Below are positions 16,770 through 23,717 of a DNA stretch of 40,224 nucleotides, in pieces. A program made the translations under genes and the position numbers. Position 1 is the stretch's first letter. Each line of letters begins with the position of its first letter. The notes beneath the pieces are model-generated. The model was not told the DNA's origin and did no database searches. It saw nothing but the letters and a program-made list of their open reading frames with translations. Source of the stretch: Ruminococcus sp. Lineage in GTDB: Bacteria; Bacillota; Clostridia; Oscillospirales; Acutalibacteraceae. The DNA is taken from NCBI GenBank assembly GCA_017456845.1, contig JAFTIP010000016.1:1-40224 (forward strand), given 5' to 3'.

Positions 16770-18836
16770 TCAGTCGTCGTCTTCAACCTTTGCGTTGGCA
16801 ATAACAGCCTGAGCAACGTTGCCCGGAGCATCCTCATAGCGAACGAAATCGAAGGAGAAGTAGCCTCTGCCGTGAGTTGTCTTACGCATAAATGTTGCGA
16901 AGTCGTGCATCTCAGCCATGGGAACCTCAGCCTCAACGGTCTGCATACCCTTTTCGCCGGGGTTCATACCAAGAATTCTGCCACGACGTTTATTTACCTC
17001 ACCCATAATATCGCCTGTTTTATTATCGGGAACTGTAGCTTTAAGTGTGCCGATAGGCTCTAAGAGTGTGGGGTTTGCAACTGCCATACCGTTTTTGTAA
17101 GCAATCTTTGCAGCCATCTTGAATGCCATTTCGTTGGAGTCAACGGGATGGTAAGAACCATCATAAAGTGTAGCCTTAAGGCCAACTACAGGGTAACCTG
17201 CAAGGGGGCCCTTCTTGATAGCGTCAAGTAAACCCTTTTCAACTGCGGGGAAGAAGTTCTTGGGAACAGAGCCGCCAACAACTCTCTCGCCGAACTCGAG
17301 ACCCTCTGCATCACAAGGCTCAAACTCAATCCAAACGTCACCGAACTGGCCTGCACCGCCTGACTGCTTCTTATGACGACCCTGAACCTGAACCTTCTTG
17401 CGGATTGCTTCACGATAAGCAACCTTGGGAACCTGAAGTGTAACTTCTACGTTATACTTAGCCTTAAGCTTAGAAATAATTACGTCAATGTGAGCTTCGC
17501 CCATACCTGAAACAACCATTTCCTTGGTTTCGGCATCGGACTTGAAAGCGATTGTCTGGTCTTCGCCCATAAGCTTAGCCAAGCCCTGAGCAACCTTATC
17601 CTCATCGCCCTTCTTCTTGGGGTAAACTGCCATTGAGAATGCTGTACCGGGATATGTTGCACCCTCAATAACTACCTTCCTATGAGGAGAGCAAAGTGTA
17701 TCGCCTGTTTTAGCACCGCTGAGCTTAGGAATAGCACCGATATCACCTGCAACGATTGCGTCCATATCAAGCTGTTTTTTACCGCGGCTTGTAACAACCT
17801 TTGTAATCTTCATCTTCTCGCCAAGACGCATATTGAAAACTTCCTTGGCAGGAGAAATCTGACCGGAAATAACCTTGATGTAAGAAAGCTTACCAACGAA
17901 GGGGTCGGCAACTGTTTTGAAGATAATTGCTGCGTTCTTCTCCTCGTCGTCGATTTTAAGCTCGATATCTTCGCCGTCTTCGGTTTTTGCCATTACTGAG
18001 CCGATGTCAGCAGGTGTGGGAGCATAGGCTAAAATTGCATCCATAAACATATCAACAGCGTCCAACTTAACTGCGTCACAGCAGATAACAGGGCAAACAG
18101 AGCCGTTCATAACAGCTGCCTTAAGGCCTGACTTGATTTCATCGCCTGTAAGCTCGCCTGACTCAAAATATTTATCCATAAGTTCCTCAGAAGACTCAGC
18201 AACAGCCTCTGTGAGGTAAGCTTTGTAATCGTCAGCCTGTAAAATCTCGGGAGCTGTGCACTCAGTTGCCTTGCCTGCGGCGTATGTATAAGCCTTGCCA
18301 TCAAGCAAATTGAGGTAGCTCTTTGCGGCTGTGCCTGCGATTTCGGGAATAACTATGGGGCAAACAGAAGAGCCGAACTGGTCTCTTAAATCATCAATAA
18401 TACCGTAGTAGTCAACGCCCTCGTCGCACATACCGTTGATAACAAAGAACTTGGGGAGCTTTCTTTCCTTGGCGGCTTTAACAGCCTTTTCTGTGCCAAC
18501 CTTAACACCGCTTTTTGCACCTACCACTACAACGGCGGCGTCAGCAGCGTACATACCCTCAACAACACCTGCAACAAAGCCAAAACGGCCGGGAGTATCG
18601 AGAGTGTTAATCTTAGCATCCTTGTACTCTATGGGAGCCATTGCAGTTGCAACGGAAATCTGTCTTTTAATTTCTTCGGGGTCAAAGTCCATAACTGTGT
18701 TACCATCTGCTACCTTACCCAGACGATCAGTTGCCTTTGTTAAAAACAGCATTGCCTCAGCAAGTGAAGTCTTACCTGCTTCGCTGTGGCCTGCTAATGC
18801 AATGTTGTAAATCTTGTCTTTAGTGTACTGTTTCAC
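16770..18836 (-). CDS. Elongation factor G-like GTPase (EF-G2 type) with degenerate G motifs
   Basis: A 688-residue protein with the five-domain EF-G layout: GTPase domain, domain II, the domain IV segment GRHKKQSGGAGQFGDVWIEFEP, and the C-terminal GEVNKRRGRILGM. It belongs to the EF-G-like paralogue family, not the main translocase. The P-loop GHSEAGKTS (16-24) is present. The G3 motif is DTPGR (80-84), without the catalytic His of DTPGH. The G4 motif NKxD reads NGMC (134-137), losing both guanine-contacting Lys and Asp. The GTG start at 18836 follows AAAGGAG; an upstream TTG at 18872 lies before that site. It has its own promoter. Role unknown. Confidence 0.88.
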   Translation of the reverse strand: MKQYTKDKIYNIALAGHSEAGKTSLAEAMLFLTKATDRLGKVADGNTVMDFDPEEIKRQISVATAMAPIEYKDAKINTLDTPGRFGFVAGVVEGMYAADAAVVVVGAKSGVKVGTEKAVKAAKERKLPKFFVINGMCDEGVDYYGIIDDLRDQFGSSVCPIVIPEIAGTAAKSYLNLLDGKAYTYAAGKATECTAPEILQADDYKAYLTEAVAESSEELMDKYFESGELTGDEIKSGLKAAVMNGSVCPVICCDAVKLDAVDMFMDAILAYAPTPADIGSVMAKTEDGEDIELKIDDEEKNAAIIFKTVADPFVGKLSYIKVISGQISPAKEVFNMRLGEKMKITKVVTSRGKKQLDMDAIVAGDIGAIPKLSGAKTGDTLCSPHRKVVIEGATYPGTAFSMAVYPKKKGDEDKVAQGLAKLMGEDQTIAFKSDAETKEMVVSGMGEAHIDVIISKLKAKYNVEVTLQVPKVAYREAIRKKVQVQGRHKKQSGGAGQFGDVWIEFEPCDAEGLEFGERVVGGSVPKNFFPAVEKGLLDAIKKGPLAGYPVVGLKATLYDGSYHPVDSNEMAFKMAAKIAYKNGMAVANPTLLEPIGTLKATVPDNKTGDIMGEVNKRRGRILGMNPGEKGMQTVEAEVPMAEMHDFATFMRKTTHGRGYFSFDFVRYEDAPGNVAQAVIANAKVEDDD

Positions 18837-18903
18837 GATAATTTTTCTCCTTTCACGCTTTGCTATACACAAAACGCAGGCTATAAAGAATAACCTAAAA
18901 ATA

Positions 18904-18932
18904 ATTATAGCAAACTGAAAGACGTTTCACAA
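18904..18932 (-). promoter_or_regulatory. Promoter for the EF-G-like gene
   Basis: Minus strand TTGTGA (18932-18927), 17-bp spacer, TATAAT (18909-18904). Confidence 0.6.
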
Positions 18933-19039
18933 TTCACTACCTAACTAAGATTTTGGTAAAATTGTTGTGCATTTTAAACAAAAATTATCAACTTTACTGA
19001 AACTTTCTTCCTAAATAGTTTAATTTATGACAAAAAGTT

Positions 19040-19111
19040 GTAGGGGCGAATATTATTCGTCCGCCTTTCGTATCTAATCATTTTCTGCGGGCAGATGATA
19101 TCCGCCCCTAC
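19040..19111 (-). repeat. GTAGGGGCG palindromic repeat, copy C (inverted)
   Basis: 72 bp with terminal inverted repeats GTAGGGGCG / CGCCCCTAC. Its central segment matches the other copies when read on the minus strand (GATACGAAAGG). Confidence 0.8.
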
Positions 19112-19120
19112 GATTAAAAC

Positions 19121-19148
19121 AAAAAGGCTTCCCGAAAGAAGCCTTTTT
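19121..19148 (-). terminator. Terminator of pncA-nadE
   Basis: AAAAAGGCTTC / GAAGCCTTTTT, 11-bp stem with a 6-nt loop, 2 bp after the nadE stop. Confidence 0.85.
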
Positions 19149-19150
19149 GA

Positions 19151-19882
19151 TTATGCCTCATATGGAAAAATCGGCATTATCTCTAATTTAAACTTGTTCA
19201 TTTTATTAAGGCGGTCGATCTTCTCTTTTGCGTCCATATCCTCAATTTCGCCTGTGCGGATGTATTTATCAAGCACAGCGTAAGTAAAGCCTAAGTTATC
19301 CTCGTCGGTTTTGCCTGTAAGTCCGTCAGATGGCACTTTATCAATAAGCACCTCGGGAAGCCCTAACTCTCTGCCGATTGCCTTAACCTCGGTAACGGTA
19401 AGCTTTGATAAGGGGCTGAAATCGCCAACGGAATCACCATAACGGGTGGAGTAGCCTACCCAGTCTTCGCTTAAATTACAGGTATTTGCCACTCTGCCGT
19501 TAAGGCTCTGAGAAACCGCATAAACCGTAGACATACGGATTCTGGGAGGGAGATTGATAAGACTCTGCTTTGAAAGTTCAAAACCATCAGGCATAGCGTT
19601 TTTAACACCCTCAACAGCATCTTTGATGTTTATTATATAATGCTTAATACCAAGGTGGTCAACAAGAAGCTGCGCCATATCAATGTCAGACTGCTCACCA
19701 CAAGGCATAAGCACTCCTACAACTCTTTCTTTGCCTAAAGCCTCAACACAAAGGGCGGCAACCACAGAACTATCCTTCCCCCCTGAAATACCCAGAACAG
19801 CAGGAGAATCTTTGCCGTTTGCCTCAAAAAAATCTCTTATCCAGTTTACACAATCGTTTTTTACTTTTTTTGCATCAAACAT
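19151..19882 (-). CDS. nadE: NH3-dependent NAD+ synthetase
   Basis: A 243-residue enzyme making NAD+ from nicotinate adenine dinucleotide, ATP and ammonia. The PP-loop SGGKDSS (33-39) is intact, with the later SEDWVGYSTRYGDSVGDFSP and PSDGLTGKTDEDNLGFTY segments. No glutaminase domain, hence the ammonia-dependent short form. Start ATG after GAGGTG. It lies 9 bp downstream of pncA in the same operon, which completes an NAD salvage step. Confidence 0.95.
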   Translation of the reverse strand: MFDAKKVKNDCVNWIRDFFEANGKDSPAVLGISGGKDSSVVAALCVEALGKERVVGVLMPCGEQSDIDMAQLLVDHLGIKHYIINIKDAVEGVKNAMPDGFELSKQSLINLPPRIRMSTVYAVSQSLNGRVANTCNLSEDWVGYSTRYGDSVGDFSPLSKLTVTEVKAIGRELGLPEVLIDKVPSDGLTGKTDEDNLGFTYAVLDKYIRTGEIEDMDAKEKIDRLNKMNKFKLEIMPIFPYEA

Positions 19883-19891
19883 ATTAACACC

Positions 19892-20416
19892 TCAATATAC
19901 TTCAATCTGACAGCTTCTCATAGTATTAAGTGCTGAGTTGTGGCTCTCTATAGTTACACCTGCACAGCATTCGGAATCCACCGAAATCTCTGCCTCGGGG
20001 AAATTTGCCTTAAGCAGAAGGGCGTTTGAAACCACGCAAATGTCTGTACAAAGACCAACAAGCTCCACCGAGAAATCCTCGCCCTGAGCTTTTTCCTTAA
20101 TAATCTCAGGAAGCTTTACCGAGCCGAAGGTAGGCTTTTCAACAGCTGTGTAATCCTTACCCTCTAAGGCTGACTTTACATTTTCATCAAGTTCCCAACC
20201 GCTTTCGCCTTTTATACAATGCTTAACAGGAAGCTTCCTTCCCTCAGCGGTTTCAAGGTAATTATCAGAGTGAGTATCAAAAGTTACTATAATCTCGCCC
20301 TGAAAGGTTAAAATCTTACGGCAAACATTATCTACAATTGCCTGAGCCTCGTTTGTACCCAAAGAACCGTTTACAAAGTCCTTTTGCATATCAACAACAA
20401 CTAAAAAGGTTTTCAT
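19892..20416 (-). CDS. pncA: Nicotinamidase, isochorismatase-like family
   Basis: A 174-residue cysteine hydrolase that deamidates nicotinamide to nicotinate. The triad appears as Asp9 (VVVDMQKDF), Lys94 (EKPTFGS) and Cys127 (GLCTDICVVSNA). Metal ligands Asp47, His49 and His66 fit the nicotinamidase subgroup rather than other isochorismatase-like enzymes. Linked to nadE (9 bp), which supports the NAD salvage role. Confidence 0.88.
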   Translation of the reverse strand: MKTFLVVVDMQKDFVNGSLGTNEAQAIVDNVCRKILTFQGEIIVTFDTHSDNYLETAEGRKLPVKHCIKGESGWELDENVKSALEGKDYTAVEKPTFGSVKLPEIIKEKAQGEDFSVELVGLCTDICVVSNALLLKANFPEAEISVDSECCAGVTIESHNSALNTMRSCQIEVY

Positions 20417-20442
20417 AATTTATTCTCACCTTTCACTATTCC

Positions 20443-20470
20443 CTACGGGCAGTCGAGGACGCCTGCCCCT
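20443..20470 (-). repeat. Half-size palindromic element related to GTAGGGGC repeats
   Basis: On the minus strand AGGGGCAGGCGTCC... CTGCCCGTAGGG; stem GGGCAG / CTGCCC with a 10-nt loop. It resembles one arm of the GTAGGGGCG family but with a different palindrome, and lies between the nucleotidyltransferase and pncA genes. Confidence 0.4.
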
Positions 20471-20480
20471 TCAATAAACG

Positions 20481-21251
20481 TTACAGAATTCTCTTAAGCT
20501 CAAATATAATCTTAGCCAAATCATTTTCAATCAACTCAGGATTTGCGAACAAATCAGCAAAAAGCTTATTTATATTTTCTTCAAAGTCCGCAGGTAAAAT
20601 ACTAAGCTTTTTCGAAAGGCTTACAAGGCGTTTTTCGCCGGGGTGGGTCTTTTCATTAAGTGCAAACAAAATGTCGAAATAAGACTCCATAAAAGCCGAA
20701 GTGCGGTGGTTTATGCTTACCAAATCCTTACGTTTAACTGCCTTTAAAATCTGGTCGTCATAAGAAGGAAGCATACCCGAAAGTAAGCTCATATTCTTAC
20801 TAATAATGTTCTTTTTAAGCTCCTGAGGATAAGGCACGCTGAACCTTTCCTTCATAGCCTGAAGCCTGCTATCTTTATCGTAAATAATCTTGCAAGTAAT
20901 GAGATTGTGCCACATACAGGTGGTGTATCCTGTGCGTGCGTTGAAGCCTTCAACTACAGAAGCCACGTCAGCGGTAAAATCCTCAATATTGCGGTAAAGA
21001 ATGTCGATATCAATTCCATTTTTAAGGGTGCAGTTATCCTCAAGCTCCCAGAAATGGTTTGAAAGTTCAATGTAACTGCAGTATTTATCAAGAATTGCTT
21101 TACGCACCTCATCAGCTACAGAGCCTGTGCAGTACAAATAAACATCATAATCTGACTTTTCGTCGAAAACTTCTCCTGACCTTGAACCGCCAAGAGCAAT
21201 AGCCTCAACCTGAGGAATATTTTTAAGTTCTTCAAATAACTTATCTACCAT
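20481..21251 (-). CDS. Nucleotidyltransferase-fold protein (DUF4037 type)
   Basis: A 256-residue protein with a pol-beta-like nucleotidyltransferase core: GGSRSG (21-26) and SDYDVYLY (33-40), then a third acidic strand NGIDIDILYR. The rest is helical. Proteins of this type are often annotated DUF4037 and may resemble antibiotic nucleotidyltransferases, but the substrate is unknown. Start ATG follows GAGGTGA. It lies upstream of pncA-nadE on the same strand with 64 bp between, so cotranscription is possible. Confidence 0.8.
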   Translation of the reverse strand: MVDKLFEELKNIPQVEAIALGGSRSGEVFDEKSDYDVYLYCTGSVADEVRKAILDKYCSYIELSNHFWELEDNCTLKNGIDIDILYRNIEDFTADVASVVEGFNARTGYTTCMWHNLITCKIIYDKDSRLQAMKERFSVPYPQELKKNIISKNMSLLSGMLPSYDDQILKAVKRKDLVSINHRTSAFMESYFDILFALNEKTHPGEKRLVSLSKKLSILPADFEENINKLFADLFANPELIENDLAKIIFELKRIL

Positions 21252-21271
21252 AATATCACCTCAATAAAACT

Positions 21272-21300
21272 ATTATAATCCAAACTTAGCATTGACGCAA
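21272..21300 (-). promoter_or_regulatory. Promoter for the nucleotidyltransferase gene
   Basis: Minus strand TTGCGT (21300-21295), 17-bp spacer, TATAAT (21277-21272). Its -35 box overlaps the -35 box of the divergent promoter. Confidence 0.6.
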
Positions 21301-21320
21301 TAGAAAATCCATGTTACTAT
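21292..21320 (+). promoter_or_regulatory. Promoter for the zinc-ribbon membrane protein gene
   Basis: TTGACG (21292-21297), 17-bp spacer, TACTAT (21315-21320), 30 bp before the start codon. Confidence 0.5.
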
Positions 21321-21350
21321 ATTATTAGACAAACTATAAGGAGTGGTTTT

Positions 21351-21686
21351 ATGAGCACAAAAGCAATGAAAAGACTTGGCATAACCTTTATGATTATAGG
21401 CATAGCGTGTTATGCCTTAGGAATTGCCGTTTGGTTTGCCTGCATCGGCACCATAGTTACAGGCAACGGCGAAATAATTCCAATACTCTATTTTATATTT
21501 GCCCTATGTGCTCTTGTGGGAAACATTGGCTACGGTGCAATCCCTTTGCTTATTATGGCCCATATCCGCAACAAACGCGAAGCCAGAAAAGCCGAGGCAA
21601 AAGCAAAACCATTCTGCCCATACTGCGGTTCACCCCGTGAACCTGAAAACAGATTTTGCGATAAATGCGGAAATAAGCTTGTATAA
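21351..21686 (+). CDS. Small membrane protein with C-terminal zinc ribbon
   Basis: A 111-residue protein with two transmembrane segments (about 11-34 and 42-71), a basic, charged linker (NKREARKAEAKAK) and a C-terminal zinc ribbon with Cys89, Cys92, Cys103 and Cys106, predicted in the cytoplasm. Start after AAGGAG. Family and function unknown. Confidence 0.8.
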   Translation: MSTKAMKRLGITFMIIGIACYALGIAVWFACIGTIVTGNGEIIPILYFIFALCALVGNIGYGAIPLLIMAHIRNKREARKAEAKAKPFCPYCGSPREPENRFCDKCGNKLV

Positions 21687-21690
21687 AACT

Positions 21691-21722
21691 AAACGCCTGA
21701 CGAAAATCATCGTCAGGCGTTT
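21691..21722. terminator. Bidirectional terminator
   Basis: AAACGCCTGACGA / TCGTCAGGCGTTT, perfect 13-bp stem with a 6-nt loop between convergent genes. Confidence 0.9.
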
Positions 21723-21743
21723 TACATTTATAAAGAATTCAGT

Positions 21744-22292
21744 TTAACCAACTACGCTTGTGGGGTCGTAAAGGTGGATTGTAGAGCAAACGTATACTGT
21801 TTCTTTTTTACCGTTGCTTGTTCTTCTGGTCGTATAATATCCGTAATGACCGGGTTTAATCCACTTATCAAAGTTGTAAGTTCTTGTTTCACTGTTATTG
21901 AGAATAATCTCAATATTATCAAGATACCATTCATCATTAGAACCAAAAATAGACTCAACAAAACTATCGCCCGGATCTTTAGTGCCGATTTTGATACTCT
22001 CAATTTTTTCGGGTAAAGTAATGTTAAATGTGTCGGTATCGCCATTCTCAAAGCTGTTGCCGTCGGTATCAATCAGAATCCTGTCGCCTGTAATCAGATT
22101 ACCGTTTTTATTGTAAGCATATAAGAAAACATCTGCATCTGTGCCTGCACCAAGTTTGGTACCTGTTTTAACCTTAATATGATAGTTATACAATTCTTCG
22201 GCTGATACTGAAACTGCTGTTACCGCCAACACAGATAATGCCATTACTGCTACAAGAGCTAAAGATACAAGTCGGTTTAATGTTTTTTTCAT
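21744..22292 (-). CDS. Secreted PLAT/LH2-domain protein
   Basis: A 182-residue exported protein with a signal peptide (1-31, cleavage near SVSA/EE). The mature part is a single PLAT/LH2 beta-sandwich: IKVKTGTKLGAGTDADVFLY, then FENGDTDTFNITLP and EWYLDNIEI, the classic order of this domain. PLAT domains bind lipids or proteins. A short Tyr-rich tail (GYYTTRRTSNGKKETVYV) follows. No anchor is visible, so it is probably released or held by another protein. Confidence 0.8.
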   Translation of the reverse strand: MKKTLNRLVSLALVAVMALSVLAVTAVSVSAEELYNYHIKVKTGTKLGAGTDADVFLYAYNKNGNLITGDRILIDTDGNSFENGDTDTFNITLPEKIESIKIGTKDPGDSFVESIFGSNDEWYLDNIEIILNNSETRTYNFDKWIKPGHYGYYTTRRTSNGKKETVYVCSTIHLYDPTSVVG

Positions 22293-22326
22293 ATTAATAT
22301 CCCCAATTCTTTATTTTTCATAAGCT

Positions 22327-22354
22327 ATATTAGCATACAAAAATTTTTTCGCAA
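22327..22354 (-). promoter_or_regulatory. Promoter for the PLAT gene
   Basis: Minus strand TTGCGA (22354-22349), 16-bp spacer, TAATAT (22332-22327), 34 bp before the start. Confidence 0.5.
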
Positions 22355-22407
22355 CAGAACAGGGATGAACTGCATTTTTTTGGGACGAAATATGAAATAC
22401 AAAAGTG

Positions 22408-22436
22408 TTGATAAATTAATTTCATTGTGCTAAAAT
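22408..22436 (+). promoter_or_regulatory. Promoter of the structured RNA / zinc-ribbon TPR gene
   Basis: TTGATA (22408-22413), 17-bp spacer, TAAAAT (22431-22436). Transcription should begin near 22443, exactly at the left arm of the long stem. Confidence 0.65.
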
Positions 22437-22441
22437 AAAAA

Positions 22442-22599
22442 TGCTACACAAATTTAATTTTTACTGTCATTGCGCGTGTATTTTTATCCCCGATAAAAAT
22501 GCAGGCTCTATTTTCTCGCGCTATTTTGGCAGTAGAAATTTGTGTAGCAACAAATGAGCTATGTATTTTTTGGCGTAGCTTTTGTAGCTACGCTTTTTT
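22442..22599 (+). ncRNA. Candidate structured small RNA or leader attenuator
   Basis: Read as RNA from about 22443, it folds into a rod. P1 is TGCTACACAAATTT (22442-22455) with AAATTTGTGTAGCA (22536-22549), 14 bp perfect. P2 is TACTG/CAGTA (22462-22466, 22530-22534) and P3 is GCGCG/CGCGC (22472-22476, 22517-22521). P4 is TGTATTTTTATC/GATAAAAATGCA (22477-22488, 22492-22503). An intrinsic terminator follows at 22573-22599. Either a stand-alone RNA of about 155 nt or a cis-acting leader of the gene at 22636. I do not recognise a known class. Confidence 0.5.
22573..22599 (+). terminator. Intrinsic terminator ending the structured RNA
   Basis: GCGTAGCT / AGCTACGC, 8-bp stem with a 5-nt loop, followed by six T. 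It lies 37 bp before the start of the next gene, so it could act as an attenuator. Confidence 0.8.
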
Positions 22600-22635
22600 A
22601 TTTTAACTTATATTTTATCGGGAGATGGGAAAGTT

Positions 22636-23661
22636 ATGCCATTAGTAAAAGCAAAATGCACCAGTTGTGGAGCAACATTGCAAACAGACAACACAAGAGA
22701 AACTATGTTCTGCGAATATTGCGGTTCTAAGTACATAGTCGAGCAAGCCATAAATAACTACAACTACAATATTACCAATAATATAACCGCCGAAAAAGTA
22801 GTTATTGCAGGAAAAGGCAACGAGGAAAAAGAAAGACTGCTAAAAAACGCAAAGACCTACGAGCGTTTCGGGAACAAACAAGAAGCAATTAAAATATACG
22901 AACAAGTTACACAAGATTATCCCGATGACTATCGTGGTTGGATGGGTTTAGTAAGAATTCAAAGCAGCAACTATACTGATTTACATTTATTTTTACACAA
23001 AGATAAATATTTAAAAATGACACACAATGTAAATAACGCATTGTTATGCACAATAGATACAGAAACCCGAGAAAAGATCAAATCCGAATGGCGTGAATAT
23101 TCAGAAAGGTATGCCAAAGAATTAGAGCGTCAAAAGTCAGGCTACGAATCTACACACAACAAAACGAACGCACAAATTGAAGCCTTAAATAATAGTATAA
23201 ATGAAACAGAACGGCAAATCAAAGAGCTTGAATCTAAATACAGTGAAGCAAGTGACTTATATTATAAACTTTATAGAAAAGAGCAGAAATCTATGTATAA
23301 ACCGCCTAGCAAAAGCAAAAAACGCGCAATCACTCTTTTGATTATCGGAACAATCATTTCAGCTATTTTATCTATAATGGGTCTGCTATTTTGCATCTTG
23401 ATAGGAATCGGTCTAATAGCTGCAATTATATGTATTCTTGTAATACCAAAGGTAAAAATTTCAAAATTAAGAAAAAAACTCGTTATATATAATAAAAATA
23501 AGGATGAAATAAACCATAAAAAAGGAGAGTTAAAAGGTAAGCGAAGCCGTTTAATAGATGAGAGAACAGACTTAAGCAGAAGCAATTTGGATATAACGAG
23601 TAAAATTTTCGTCTTTCGCAACGAATTAGATTTAGCCAGAGAAAATAAATCTATATCTTAA
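22636..23661 (+). CDS. Zinc-ribbon, TPR-like, two-TM protein of unknown function
   Basis: A 341-residue protein. The N-terminal zinc ribbon has Cys8, Cys11, Cys26 and Cys29, followed by an Asn/Tyr-rich stretch (40-51). A TPR-like helical pair (68-108: RFGNKQEAIKIYEQVTQDYP), a coiled coil (about 145-215), two transmembrane segments (231-273) and a C-terminal basic coiled coil come next. Codon use is more A/T-rich (AGA, ATA, AAA, CGA) than in neighbouring genes, which hints at acquisition. The ribosome site GGGAGATGGG is usable. Preceded by a terminator, so expression may depend on read-through. No named family recognised. Confidence 0.75.
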   Translation: MPLVKAKCTSCGATLQTDNTRETMFCEYCGSKYIVEQAINNYNYNITNNITAEKVVIAGKGNEEKERLLKNAKTYERFGNKQEAIKIYEQVTQDYPDDYRGWMGLVRIQSSNYTDLHLFLHKDKYLKMTHNVNNALLCTIDTETREKIKSEWREYSERYAKELERQKSGYESTHNKTNAQIEALNNSINETERQIKELESKYSEASDLYYKLYRKEQKSMYKPPSKSKKRAITLLIIGTIISAILSIMGLLFCILIGIGLIAAIICILVIPKVKISKLRKKLVIYNKNKDEINHKKGELKGKRSRLIDERTDLSRSNLDITSKIFVFRNELDLARENKSIS

Positions 23662-23675
23662 TTATATCGTATGTA

Positions 23676-23707
23676 AAAAGGACTATGGTTTTATCCATAG
23701 TCCTTTT
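23676..23707. terminator. Bidirectional terminator
   Basis: AAAAGGACTATGG / CCATAGTCCTTTT, perfect 13-bp stem with a 6-nt loop between convergent genes. Confidence 0.9.
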
Positions 23708-23717
23708 AATGCTTATA

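Larger units (their letters stand above)
18837..19150. other. 314-bp intergenic stretch
   Basis: Holds the EF-G-like promoter (18904-18932), a GTAGGGGCG repeat (19040-19111) and the nadE terminator (19121-19148). I see nothing else between 18933 and 19039. Confidence 0.7.
22293..22635. other. 343-bp intergenic stretch with a structured transcript
   Basis: Holds the PLAT-gene promoter on the minus strand (22327-22354), then on the plus strand a promoter (22408-22436), a folded region (22442-22549) and a terminator (22573-22599) before the zinc-ribbon gene. Confidence 0.7.

Noticed and set aside
22442-22599. Firm identification as 6S RNA
   Set aside because: The rod is only about 107 nt up to the end of its closing stem and lacks a recognisable central bubble pattern; left as an unclassified candidate.
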